Below, piece after piece: positions 1 to 12,500 of a stretch of DNA of 64,000 nt. The position numbers and the translations under genes are program-made. Under the pieces are notes generated by a model that saw nothing but the letters and a program-made list of their open reading frames with translations, was not told where the DNA came from and did not search any database. The stretch spans positions 43,629,470 through 43,693,469 of the forward strand of contig CM070567.1 of assembly GCA_036346405.1 (NCBI GenBank). The letters run 5' to 3'. The number at the start of each line of letters is the position of its first letter. Position 1 is the stretch's first letter. Source of the DNA: Phyllostachys edulis (lineage: Eukaryota > Streptophyta > Magnoliopsida > Poales > Poaceae).

Positions 1-2442
1 ACTAGTGGAACCATGAACAGAAATCTAGGTGATTTAATAAAACTGGTTGAAGTTGTGTCGCTGACCTGCGGGCCCGCGGATATGAGTGCATAGTGATTCC
101 AACCATGTGCCATGGACTGAGTTTGTGGACATTTGGTCCATGCACTATGCTGTGGACCGAGTCGATGACATGTGGACCCCACATGTCAGTTGTTTAATTC
201 GGGTTTTAAATGAAAAATAAAAATGTTGTGCGCTATACCCCACTTGTAAGCGGCTGTGGCTAGGTAAGCCTGTGTATAAAAAGTATTAAAACCATTTTGA
301 AATCCCGAAATGAACTACTTTTACACTAAAAATGGCTTAAACTTCAAAAATTCATAAGTAATTCATTGTAACTCCAAATCAAATGAAATCAGTTTTGTAA
401 ATTTTCATTTTTACTGAACTTTAATCTGGAATGACTTTGAAACATGTCTCTATTACAGAAAATTATAGATAATTAAATTAATTGAACATTAAGGACTTTA
501 ACCTTATAAAATTCGTAGAAAATTCAAATGTACTCCAAATAAACTAAAATTTTCACCGAAATTCACTTCAAATCAAAACCTCACTACTATAAAATTATCA
601 TACAATTTTCAGCATTTTGGCAATTTGAGATTTTCCTGGTGTTTATTTGTTATTATTATATTTTTTTAGATTCTGAATTGCCTAACTCGAGTGAATATAT
701 ATCTGAAGATCCTGAGGTGGAACAAGTGAAATATCAACAAGGCAAGCATCCTCTTGCATCATTTTGATCCCAATTTTGGTTAATTTAGTATTTTGAAATG
801 CAATGATAATTGCATCCATGCTATTTTGGTGTATCAACAATTTGTGAGTCTAGTTAGCTATGTCCTAATCATTGTGGCTTACCCTTAATCATTCTATACA
901 CTTATGCTTAAGTTAGAAATCATGTGATGGTATATATATTCTTTATGTGAGTGCTTAGCCCTACAAGTTAGGAAATACCTTGGTTTGATTGACGGGATTA
1001 TCTCGTCAATCATGGGAAACATTGCACTAATTTTAATTTTATGTCTTTGTTCAGATCTTCGAATCCGAGGTTTGAGCCAAGAATTTGTCAATTTAAAATT
1101 ATTTAGATCTGGACAAGTTATTGATAGTGAGGGTGCCTTTGTGCACGAGAATTGGGTATTGTGGTGGTCTTGTCCGGATCACCAAGGACCGAACTTTGTG
1201 CCTTCATTAAACCAAGTAACACTTGTACTTCCACACGCGGGGCGGGAGCCACTTTGTTAAGTAAGGAGAAGGTTTTATTGAGTTGGAAAATAGGTGGTGT
1301 GAGGACATATGTGTTTGATCATATGTTCATAGGGATCCAATTGCAATTTAATATGTGCGAGTGAGCACAGTTTTAAATTTAAGTTCGTTGGGTCGGCATT
1401 CCCAACACGATTTGTGTTCCCCGCTTAGCAGGTTCTATCTATAGCTTGTACTAAGAGGGATCTCATCTTGCAAGGGTGATTCAACTCCATAAGATCGTCT
1501 TGCTGAAAAATACCAAGTCTTGATTTTCTCGGCTAGCATACCTAAGGAAGTGTGCCATTATCCGGAGGCTTATGGGCTAATCAAGTCATGTGGGTAAAGA
1601 TGTACTCCCCTGTAGAGTTAAAACTATTCGAATAACCGTGTCCATGGTTATGGAGAACCACTTGGGTTCGAGACATCATTTGTTAGATTTTCCAAACTAA
1701 AATTGACATGGGTATAACTTCGTATCAGCATGAATGGTTGTTTATGCGTCTTAGTTGTCAAAGTGGACAGCCACTTTGATATGTTGTGATCTATGTTTAT
1801 ATCAAAGTTACTTCATGTCTATTGTCCAAATTGTGGTTACTAACTAGCCTTTGCAAAATAGAATGTGTAGGAATAAAACTTGTCGCTTTTATGCAAAATT
1901 TGTGCCAATGTAGCCTTCCTTTGAATAGCCTTTAACATGTATATTCTCAAATCCTTTGAATAGGCTCTATCATACACTTTCTTTTACTAGTTTGTGTAAG
2001 ACTTGCGAGTACCTTTTGTACTCAAACAGATTAACCACTTGTTTGAGGTGAGGAAGAATACACTTTCGATTAGTCTGTTAGCGCCGATTACGGTGGCGCT
2101 AATGAATGATGTTGTTTCTACCTCCACTCAGTTGCCTTCGGGTTTTGGGCACACTTGGATGGAACTTTTGGTGTATTGTTTTTCTGTTGCGTACTTTTAT
2201 GTTTATCTTGTGTAACTTATGTATCTAAGTCCTATTCATGTAAATCACCTTTTAATAATGTATGAATTGTGTATGACTGTGTACAATGTTGTTCAGGATA
2301 TGTGTGCATTAGCCATAGATCTTGGGAGCTAATGCAAGACACATATCCGGGAACTTGAAATCGGGCTCGTTTCTTGTTAAGAGTACTTATGCCTCTAATG
2401 TAAACTCTTTACTTGAGACAGATTCAATTTCAAGGTCTCACA
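1..2442 (+). mobile_element. LTR A: 3' part of a long gypsy (Del/Tekay-like) LTR, cut by the window edge
   Basis: The stretch shows the same ordered blocks as the bounded LTRs at 40322-45020 and 57389-62426: a G/C-rich block with repeated GGGCCC and GTGGACC words (about 60-190), an AT-rich block, a hairpin at 987-1011, a block also seen near 43.5 kb (about 1115-1260), the AAGACTTGCGAGTAC box (about 1998-2025), a GCGCC hairpin (2078-2102) and a terminal stem-loop (2296-2348). The end is placed at 2442 (GGTCTCACA), matching the CTCACA end of LTR F. Its start lies left of the window, so it cannot be decided whether this is a solo LTR or part of a full element. The open frames inside it are short and unsupported. 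Confidence 0.7.
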
Positions 2443-3163
2443 GGTGGGAACAAACGTATTCGGAAATGATCCATCATGGGCTCTATATAAGAAGTTGCAT
2501 GAGGCTATTGGGAGACACACGTAACGAGAGACGGACAATGTGAGTTGCTTCACCGAAACCCTAGCTGCCATCTTCTTGAGAGAGCCCTGCCGTGCGAGTT
2601 GGTGCTAGCACACCGGCGTGGGGTGTTCCTTCCCTCGACGTGTGGATATCGTAGAGGCACTACTGCGGTTGCTATTGCGCTTAGGGACGATCCACGACTT
2701 CGCAAGGAATGTGATTGGTTGTTGGAGGAGACGATCGGTGTTGAGGACACTTGATGATCGACTATGACCACTACATCGACGTGCTCTACGTTGGATCAGG
2801 CTACTCCAACTCTTCTTCTGTTGCACTGCGTGACTGGTGGTAACCATCTATGATCTCTTGCTTGCATGGCTTCCTGGTTTATGTGGTAGAATTTTTGAAT
2901 TGCTAGGTAGCGTAGCCTTCCCGTATCTCTTCATGGGCCCCATGCACAGGGAGCTTCGTCCACCTCGCTTCGCTGAGCGCCAACGCACGATCGCGAGCTC
3001 TCCGCCGTCACCGCCCCCAGTTTTTCCCACCGGCCAACTGCCCCAGTCACCTCCGCGCCCATTCCTACTTGGTCGTGCCCCCATCCCTGCCCATACACCC
3101 GAGGATGTCATCGCCTTTGCCCACCGATGCCCAAACTCTTCCTCGCTCTTCTCCATCCTCAGC

Positions 3164-3173
3164 CTATAAAAAG
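3164..3173 (+). promoter_or_regulatory. TATA box of LTR C
   Basis: CTATAAAAAG lies in a C-rich region and is followed by a pyrimidine-rich leader (CTCTCTCCC, TTTTCTCCTC). LTR F has a comparable layout around 58760-58830. This is the likely transcription start region of the retroelement. Confidence 0.5.
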
Positions 3174-3401
3174 CCACCCTAAGCTTCGTTCTCCTCTTTC
3201 CTCACCAATGCGCTCTCTCCCACACCTTTTCTCCTCTTCTAGTGAGCTCAAACACCCGAGAGCTCCGAGCTTTGAGCTCCGCTCTGGCCGCTGTGCCACC
3301 ACTGCTGTTCCATCACTCCGAAGGGTTTCTCTTCGCTCTACCCGTGTCATATCACATTCCAGAGATCCCTGATTGTTGATGGAGTCGAAACCAAACACGA
3401 G

Positions 3402-3811
3402 TGAGGGGGCGGATGATGACCGTGTTACGGGTCGGCGTGCACGAGAGCAAGAATGACGCGAGGGTTTATACAGGTTCGGGTATCCAAGAGGACCGCCCTA
3501 CTCCTGTTGGTGGCCAACGGGGGGTTCGAGGGTTCCTCCCGGAGGCACACCTATTATCTTGCTTTCTTGTATTTCTTGAGAGCTCTCTCCACAAATGAGA
3601 CATACATGGGGTATTTATAGGCTCTTAGGCCTGTACAAATGACTAAAATACCCCTTGGGGGATTGCTACACTATGAGTACAAGTGAGGGATACGATCGGC
3701 CTTTGTAAGGTAATTACATTTCTTGATCCATTAAGCAAGTGTTTTCTTTGGGGAGTAGGTCCCACCAGTATAGGGGTGAATTATTCTTCAAACACTGATC
3801 CTTTTCCCTCA
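3402..3811 (-). mobile_element. Short solo-LTR-like insertion in LTR C
   Basis: Read on the minus strand this 410-bp block starts TGAGGGAAAAGG, has a TATA-like CCTATAAATA about midway (near 3613-3622), and ends with CCCCCTCA, giving TG...CA termini. The region around 3460-3530, with its run of GGTTTATACAGGTTCGGG, resembles a word common in grass gypsy LTRs. The flanking pentamers (ACGAG and CTTGA) do not match, so a clean target-site duplication is lacking. It could be an old solo LTR or another repeat. Confidence 0.4.
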
Positions 3812-6713
3812 CTTGATTTCGCATTTGATCCATAGGAGACACGGAATTACTGCTTCTTTCTCGTCTCTAGCCAACATCGCCGCCTGCACCGCCATTCCTT
3901 CCTCAGTGAACCTCGGACCAATTACTTGAGCCAGGAGCATTGCAAGGACTCCCTCGACATTCCTCAAGCTTTCCCGAGCACCATCTCCATCTCGAGTGAC
4001 CTCTCCATGAGAAGCTAACCACCGCCACCTTGGCTGACCATCGACATCCACTCTTCGGCCATCTCCAATGACCCTCCTTGCTTCGGTATACCTCTAGTTG
4101 CCTGTAGATGCTTATGTGCACCTTCTTTAGTTGGAAATGATGCTTGTTTGCACTTTGGCTCGTTGTCGTAGCAACACTGCCGCTCCTCACCATCGCGCCA
4201 CCGCGTCGGGCCACCCCAGACCTTGTCACCAGTACCAGCAAGTGCGCAAGCGTGCGTAGAACCCACCACCGCGCTGGTGACAAGCGTGGCCGCGAGCGCT
4301 CTAGCACGACTCTATTGTATTCGAAATGGACTAGCACTGTAGCATCATCATTAAACAAAATCCCAGTCGGATTAAGACAAAGTTGTAGTTAGCATTAATT
4401 AAATGACTGGTTAAAGTCGCTAACGCGAGGGTCCGAAACACAGTAAACGAAGTTCATTTAAAACATGAATCAATGACATGCGGGCTCCACGGCCACTTAA
4501 GTGCACATCGCATCGTCCCTGTGGACTGCACACAATGCGCATGGACCTTTGGTCTACGCGCTGTTGCGTAGACTGAGCCAATAACAAGTGGACCCCACTT
4601 GTTGGGGCAATAAGAAAATCCAAAGAAAATAGAAAATACACTTTTAGTTCTGAGGAGAATATGCTTTCCTTACTTCAAAGCGTAAAACTCAATAGTACAT
4701 TCGAGAGATCATGCTTTCTCTGTTGGAAAGCGTATTTCTCATTTTTCATAGATTTTCCAAACCGAACAGAATTCAAACCTTAATAACTTTCGCATAAAAC
4801 TCCAAATCAAATGATTTTTATTTCTAAATTCATCTAAAATCATCACCTTCCATAATATGTAAAAATAATTGATTTTGGTCATTGTTGAACTTATTGGTGT
4901 AATTTAATCGTTTCCTGCTCTTTTTGAATTAGACGTCGATTGCTCGAGTGATTATTTCGACAATCAACCAACCACATATTCAGAACAGCAAGAGCAAGGC
5001 AAGCACCTCCTTTGATCATGATGATCCCAGTATTTTACTTATTGTACTTTGTTTTGTAAAATCTATTCATGCATGCGTGTATGTTTTGTATGAAAATGCT
5101 ATGAATGGGAAATTGGTAGTTGTAATCCTATTTGCTACATATAACTCCTTGGAATATTGATCCCCTACTATTGTAGCCTTTAGAATATGGGTTAGACAAT
5201 ATATAATGTCATTTTGAAATTTTTGAGTGCGATTACCGCACAATTGCGACTAGAACGATAGATTTTCCAAAAACCGATAAAAGGACAATATGTTAAATTG
5301 TGAATTTGGGATATTTTGAAAAATGTCCATACGGGGTACCTCTGCTATTTTGTATAAAAATAAAATGAAAAATCTAATTTTAGACGCGGGCGAGTTATAA
5401 TGTATTCTGATAAAGTGAGGATTGTGAATCACTAGTAGATAGGGTGGAGATCCTCGCCCAGGTCAGTTAAGGACTGAAGCCAGCAACTCTGGGACTAAGA
5501 CCTAAGCATACAATCGTATGTGCTAGTATGGGATAGTCGTAGCTAACCAAGTCATTGAAAACTAGCCTTGCACGTAGGTAGGCCGTAGAGTGCGGGCATG
5601 ACTGGGTTGGCATGTTCAAAGGGTCTCCCTTCACCACGATGTTGGGCACAAAGCTTGCCGACACAACTGCGAATACCTCACTTGACAGAGGGTATCCGGG
5701 TAAGTGAGAGCCTCACTTGATGGAGGGTATCTAGGTGAGTGTAGAAACATTTGTTGGGCTAGTGCAAGGTTAGGACTAGGTGATGTAAAGGCTGCATCAC
5801 GAGCTCTAGACTACTTACCTACGATATTGAGCAGTGATATAGAGAATTACAGGCTGATTGGAATATTCGCGTACTATAGGTAAAGTTGTACATCTCTGTA
5901 GAGTGTAAATCTATTTAAATAGCCGTGCTCGCGGTCAAGAGCGTGCTTAGTGTGGCTGGTATGGCTATAGCTTTGATTTTCAAAAATTGTTTTGTCACGA
6001 AAACATAGGCAATGACTAGGGGTTTTATTTTGTTGAGTTAAATGCCATGTCTATGACTGAACATAAATTGTTGCTCACAGCCGAGGAGGGTTGTGAGTTG
6101 TTGTTGATGTTATTATTCATTCAAGTTTCCTTACTTACTGTCTTGTACATATTTAAACTGCCCTTTTAAATTCCGTTGCAAATTACTACTTATGAATATT
6201 GCAAATAAAAATGGCTTAAGCAAAATAACTTGTAGAGTAGAGCCTCATCCTTTGATAGCCTTGCATTTAATATAATTTTACAATACACTACAAGTCTTGT
6301 TGAGTACACAAGTACTCAATCTTGCTTATAATGTTGTTCAAAGTTCAAAGATGAGCCGACACCAGACGACACATTCTTTGCACCTGGAGCCGAAGAGTTC
6401 AGTGACAGGTCTATCTAGGCCTTGTACCTTGTCAATTGCCTACAGGATTGGATGGGCATGCCGCTGGAATTTTGCTATCGTTATTACTTCTTCCGCTGCT
6501 ACATTTACACTGGTGACTGCTTTTATTTGGCCGATCGACTATTGATCTAATAACTTGTAATAGTTTAAGTTAAGTATTGTTTTCTTTACTTTTATATGTG
6601 ATTGTATGGATGTAAATACCAAATATTGTGAATGTGTGTACTATCCACTGATCATGGGACTAGTACAGTATATACATAGGGTCTTTGGGTATTCCACGCT
6701 CGGTGGTGTAGCA

Positions 6714-7866
6714 TTAGAAATTATTAAGGAACATTTGCATGTTCTGTTAACAACCTGATTCTATCCATGCCCTGGAAAACCATTTTATTGCCAAAAAAAA
6801 ACTTACACTGCAAAATACATCTATGTGCAATGTTTTGTTTTAGTTCTATTCTAAATGTGTTAGTGGACACTCTATATGAGGGTACACATAGAGCCATATG
6901 GAATTATTCAAGTAAGCGAGAAAATTTGTTCATTCTTAGTAGTAAGAGTAAATTTCACAAAACTACACTACAATTGCCAAAAAAAAATCACAAAACCGCA
7001 CTTTTAAGGATGTGTATTACAAAACCACACTTACTTTGGCCAATTGTTTCACAAAAGTACACTTCTATCGAATCCAACGGAATCGACATCCCGTGCATAC
7101 TAGTCAGTCCCACAATCTCACAACTCCCCTGTGTGCTAACATGGATGTATGCAGTCACTAAGGTGGGAGTGGTTACATTGGAGATGTATGAAGTACATCG
7201 CACACTAACAATAGTTCGGTATGTTCCCAGCTTAAAGAAAAATCTATTATTTGTGAGGTCGCTTGAACTCGAAGGTTGTAAGGTAACATTTCGAGGTGGA
7301 GCCATTCGAGTTACTTGCATAGGGTAGGTAATCATGAAAAGTATCTCGAGCAATGTAGGATATAGATTGATAGATAATCATAAGGGAAGAACAACCAATA
7401 GGAGATCTGATAAAAATCCTGGCCAGGAGAAAGAAATTGCGTCATCAACAATAGGTACTCATATCTCTTCTGTAGTTATGTGCAAAACTACAAAGATGTT
7501 TGCAAACTCTAGAAGTCATAGAGGCGAAGGTGCGAGTTGTTGGAAGAAGGAAGACATTGTGGACCAACCACATGATACTGACGAGTAGGTGGAGCTCAAC
7601 AACAATATAAACCTATGACATGGAGGACTGTAAGAACAGGAGTTATGGTTAACCAAACTACACGACAAAATAACTCACAGGTGGAGGATCCAGGTAGGCT
7701 AGCCCGAACACTGACACATACATTGTGGTGATATGCATGAGCCCCTTTGGTGGGGGGAACTTCCAAAGGTGGGAGGAAAAAATAGGAAAAAAAGGTAGAG
7801 CCAAGTTGGAGAGATTTCTTCAAGGAGCATGGTCACTTCAACAAGTAAGAGTGAAGGTGGAGATTG
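6714..7866 (+). pseudogene. Remnant of Ty1/copia polyprotein (gag-pre-integrase) and 3' internal region
   Basis: The frame at 7180-7326 encodes a stretch with VRYVPSLKKNLLFVRSLELE followed by GCKVTFRGGAIRV, which resembles the gag-pre-integrase segment of copia polyproteins. Nothing else of pol is intact: integrase, RT and RNase H cannot be found, so the internal region carries large deletions. The sequence ends in a polypurine tract, AAGGTGGAGATTG, at about 7853-7865, directly before the LTR. About 6930-7140 holds A/C-rich words such as TTTCACAAAACTACAC that may be an unrelated small insert. 6714-6930 shows no recognisable coding content. Confidence 0.55.
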
Positions 7867-8342
7867 CTGAGATGTGACTCATATCCTAAACTACTAGGAC
7901 TTGCAGAGATATACTATAAATATTCCTATATGAATCCTAATGGGATTAGGATTCCTGCTCTCTTTGGAGGGAAACTAGGCAGTATATAAAGCAACGAGGG
8001 GTGGTCATGGAGAACCCAAGCCACAAACCAACTCATCCAAACCAAGAGGTGTACGAGAGGGTTAGAGACTAGATTATTCTTGAGCACTAGATTCTTGTAT
8101 AGGGAAGGATCCGAGAGTCCTAAAAGGTTCGAGAGAGTTGTGAGAGAGCGGCAATCCTTTGTACTCTTTTGAGGTTGTGCTGAAAAAATTTACAGTCGAC
8201 TTCACCAAATCTTTCTCTCTTGTCGTGATTGTTTCGGCGTCGTTATTTCGGTTTTGGCTATGGGATTCATTTACTCCATTCGTGATACCTTGCACACTCG
8301 TGTCGTATCTTGCAACTTTGATCCGATCTAGGACTGTTGCAC
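7866..8342 (+). mobile_element. Ty1/copia LTR of about 0.48 kb
   Basis: The LTR begins after the polypurine tract (about 7866, TGAGATGTGACTC) and ends near 8342 (TTGCACA). It has a TATA-like TATATAAAGC at about 7982, GAGAGA-rich leader sequence, and is followed by GGGTATCAGAG (8349-8359), which fits the common initiator-methionine tRNA primer-binding site. An LTR with a PPT on its left and a PBS on its right belongs to two neighbouring internal regions (see findings). Confidence 0.6.
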
Positions 8343-8517
8343 ATAAAAAGGGTATCAGAGTATAACATGTTTCTTGTTTCTTTTAGGCGAATGCTTGCAT
8401 TTTGGGTTGATATATAATTATATATGCATCAGGAAAGATGAGCAGAGTGTGAGTTTATCTGAGGATGCTGATGTAATAAAGCGTTCCAAGTGATGTGTCA
8501 GGTACTCGGGTTCCAAG
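8343..8517 (+). other. Copia primer-binding site and 5' leader fragment
   Basis: GGTATCAGAG at 8350-8359 matches the usual PBS, a few bases after the LTR end. About 160 bp of AT-rich leader follow before the hAT element interrupts it. No gag frame can be read. Confidence 0.5.
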
Positions 8518-8969
8518 CAGGGGCGGATCCAGGTGGGGTGCCGGGTATGCCCCGGCACCCCCAAAAATCTGAAAACTGAGCAGGCATTACTTCCTCAGCG
8601 GCTCTTGCTCGGCTGCTCCAAAATTCCAAGTCTCCAACCCTAATCTCTCCTCCCATCAGTCCCCTGCTCCTGCTCGGCTGCTCCAAAAATTCCAAGTCTC
8701 CAACCCTAATCTCTCCTCCTCGGTCCCTATTCTGCTTTCACTTGCTCCCGTGCAAGGCGCGATGGGCCGACGCGACGGGAGGGCGGCCGGTGGCGCGCTT
8801 CACGGGAGGCGGCCGGCGGGAAGCAGGCAACCGACCGGCTCACGTCGCTCACCGGCGGAAGGACCGAACCAAAGGAGCCTTGGGGGCTTGGGGCTGGCCC
8901 GCTGGGAGAGTGGGAGTTGTTCAGCAGTTCAGAGTTCTGGAGTTGGATTGGCTGGCACTACTACAGAAA

Positions 8970-9345
8970 AGGCCTTCACAGACGGTTCAAAAACACCATC
9001 ACAAATGGTTCCATGAGCCGTCTGAGTTTATGGGTCAGTAATGCATTAGGTCATCACATACGGTTTTTGAACCGTCTGTAATACATACTATCACAGACGG
9101 TTTGTAGATGCAACTGCGTGATAGTCGACTACCACGCATTTGTGCATAGATGAAACCGCTCAGGATAGTCGACTACCACTGACGATGCGTGGATGAAACC
9201 GTCAGTGATGGCCGACTACCGACGGCGGTCAGAGATGAAACCATCGTGATAGTTCACTATCACGCATTTGTTTCATCTACGCACCGTCTGTGGTAATCGG
9301 CTATCACTGAGCATTTTCATCTATGCACTGTCTGTGGTAGTCTTT
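8970..9345. repeat. Left subterminal repeat array of the CACTA element
   Basis: Degenerate copies of the CACAGACGGTT / GAAACCGTC type in both orientations, mixed with TAGTCGACTACCAC words. Such arrays are the binding sites of the CACTA accessory protein in En/Spm-type elements. Confidence 0.7.
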
Positions 9346-9565
9346 TGCATTGCTAAATCTATTTCTATTTATTGGCTAGGCTTAGGAAATGCTAGCCATG
9401 CCCTCTGAAACAAGCACATCCAATTCTCATTCATTTCAGAAGCACATCAAAATTGCATTCATTTCAGAAACAAGCACATCCAATTCACAAATCAATTAAC
9501 TTTAACCATTAATGTACATTAATTTACACACATGTACCATTATGTTCAATCTATCCCAATCAAGT

Positions 9566-12500
9566 TCAATCTACACTGTGGAAACTCCCATCTGGATTTA
9601 TGACCTGTCTGTTCAGGAATGACGCAAGGTGTGATCGAATTTTTATGAGCTCGCTCTGTTCCAACGCAGTTTCAGCGATGGTCGCAACCTGTCGATAGGA
9701 AGGTTAAATTCGGGCTTATATAAATTGGTAAGTATATATGAAATAATTATTGAAAGATCGACAAACCTGAGGATCATCGGTGATCGTGGAACCGATGAGT
9801 AGTTGCATGTTGTGGCAAACATAGTATCCACAGACGTTATGACGGCAATTTCGGTGGCACTGCAAAAATAGAATTGGTTAGTTCGAGAGGCATTGCTACG
9901 AAGTGTTATATAGGATTAATGTGTACAAGCTAGCAAGTATCGGAAATTTTGATCATGTCCCAATATCCTTCCCTTAATATTCCATCCTCTAGCATGTAAC
10001 ACGTCAGACACCCTCGTAACTCCAAGAAGTTAGCCTTAGCCATTGCAAAGGAAGGAAAGACTACAATAGAGTTTCTATGGAGGAAATGTGTTTACCTGAT
10101 GATTAAATTCGGATAGTTGTGAAGTTATGAGTGGCCCTCTGTAGGGAATCTAGGTATATTACGTATTTCGTTTTGGTATAATTACAATTAGAATCGATGG
10201 TACCTACACAGGTATGTTAGCATGGACATTAAACCTAAGTTCGTGTTGCTTATAAAGTACAAATCAACAAGTATAGCCAGAGTGCAACACTACTTACTTA
10301 CGGTTGTAGGGCAAAAGTATGAAGTCCTTGTTGTGGTGAGCCATAAAAAATCTATAACGTAATTCTCGACGAATGTTGCATTCGCCGTGATGCTTTGCTC
10401 GGAGACAATGTGTGGGTTGAGGAAACCTACCGGTGATTTCCTTCTTTCGCTTCACGGATCATGTATCTATTATACAAAAGCTAGGAGTTATATATAACAT
10501 TTATCGATATTACACTTAACATTGACCGTGATTGTACACACTTACGATTGTCGAAAGATCGTATGAGTGAGGCGTCGAGCTCGTCGAGGTTGAAGAGACA
10601 AGTCGTCAAGGTCACCGTGAAGACAGCGTCTTGATACACGTGGTTAAAATGATCCTCCTTGAACTTAACGGTGAAACCCGGCGTCATTGATCAACCGCTT
10701 GTTGGACTGCTCCATGTACCATGTATGCAATTCCATGCAATCCAAATCCTAGGGTAGGGTCGTCTAACTTCTCGAGCAATGGCTCGCTTAGCTTGAATTT
10801 TTCGACCAACGGCAAGAAGGGCATATCGAGAAAGGACTCGATCGTCTTGATTTGCCCTTGCCCTTGCTGCCTCGCTTTGTATAGGTCGACTTCACAAGAG
10901 TCGAATGAGCATGAGTGTAGATGCATGTGATGCAATGGGCCCTTGCCGTGTCGGTCTGAGTAGCCGGTGCGGTCGGTCCGTGGACTTGATGCCGTTGCGC
11001 AGACATTCCGTGAAGTTGACACCGAGCAGTAGCTCGGCAGATGTCCTCCTTGGGCCATCGGATGAATATTCCAACGGCTTGCCCTAGAGTCATGACCTCA
11101 TCGTTTGGGGAATTTTCAATGAACGGCCTCGAAATTGGCACAAACACCATCCACATTCACTTTTGCGAAACCCGGCGCTAGATTTGCACCGTGCACCAAA
11201 GCTCCGACACCGGATGGATACACCTGGCCCCAAGCAGCATCTAGGGCAACAGAGACATATCTCACTTGGAGCTTGCGCCGTAGCCACCTCGTACATAACG
11301 ATACAAAATTAGCTACTCCAAAAGGCCTATCAATGGATTGAGCATTCGGAGATAATAATTATTACACGAATGTCATCGACGAAAATCTGTCATCACCTAT
11401 TGTGGTAGGGTTAGGGTTGGGCGCCACTACTCGGATGTTTTGGGGGCTAGCTAGCGATCTGATAAGAGGCGGGGGCTTCCAACCGACTTGGGAGTTGCAA
11501 TCCCTAATCCTTTCCTCAAAGGTCTCTATCTGCTTTTGCTCGGATGCACGAATCTCCAATCAAGGATTGAGTGACCTCTGTCGATTTTTTCAATGACCTC
11601 CTCTCGATTTTTTCAAGAGCTCATCTCGAGGATGCACGAAGATCCTCTCGTAGCTTTGCATCGCTCGGCTTTGGCTCTCTTCCTACTCGATGCGATCCGA
11701 GTCTACTTGGAACCATTGTTCCCATGTAACAAAAACACCGGCGCCTTTAAATGCGACCGGATGCTCACTGTTTCCTAGGGCCGCAGAGAGTATATCTTTC
11801 TCCCTATCTGCTGGAATGAGCCTTGGGAAGATTGTGCACTCGGCGTTATCGCAATATAGCCCGATATGTCATTTCACTTCCTATGAAGTTATGGAGTAAT
11901 TACAAACTAGGTAGTTCGATATCTTACCGGTATTGGGACACTTCACGGTCTTGAGGGTTTGGAAAGTACACTTCCCGTAGGCCCAATACATAACCTCGCA
12001 AATAACCACCGCCGGGGCGCACATCAGTGATCTCGGGAAATAGCAAGGAGAGATTCAAACTGCTTGCCTGCTGTTCCTAATCCCTCCATATCGGGGCTTT
12101 ACCCGCATACCCAGCGGTGCCGAGTCTGTGGGGGTGCTTGTTTTTTGCCTGGAGGGCCGTGTGCATCGCACTTTCACTCTTAAATTCATCGGCGTCTTCT
12201 TAGCCACAAACTTCGGCCAGACTCTTCCAAGAATAGATACTTGTGGAAGGGCGGCTTCAGATCCTTCTCCATGTAGTTCTTGACAAGCGTGCTCTTGAAG
12301 TTCTTCCACGCTTTGCCGCCAGAGCAACGCAGTGTAAATCAAGCCGGAGTCCGTGTTCTCTGGGATCTCGAACGATGCGAGAATTTCCGCCAGCACAGCA
12401 GTTTTCAGTGGTCCGGGCACCACCTTCCACGAATCGTAGGTGATCTTGACCCGTTCCCATGCAACTATTCCGACCATTCTCCGGAATGCGGATGCTGCTC

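Larger units (their letters stand above)
2443..6713 (+). mobile_element. LTR C: long gypsy-type LTR, interrupted
   Basis: A TATA-type promoter (3164-3173) is followed by the same downstream blocks as in LTRs D and F: a GGGCCC/GTGGACC block (about 4480-4600), AT-rich DNA, a GTGCG/CGCAC hairpin (5226-5240), a TTGAGTAC/GTACTCAA palindrome (about 6299-6319) and the terminal stem-loop (6632-6677). The right end is put at 6713 by alignment with the LTR end at about 37266. No primer-binding site follows, which suggests a solo or truncated LTR. LTR A adjoins it on the left and probably inserted into it, with the rest of C outside the window. A small element sits at 3402-3811. Confidence 0.6.
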
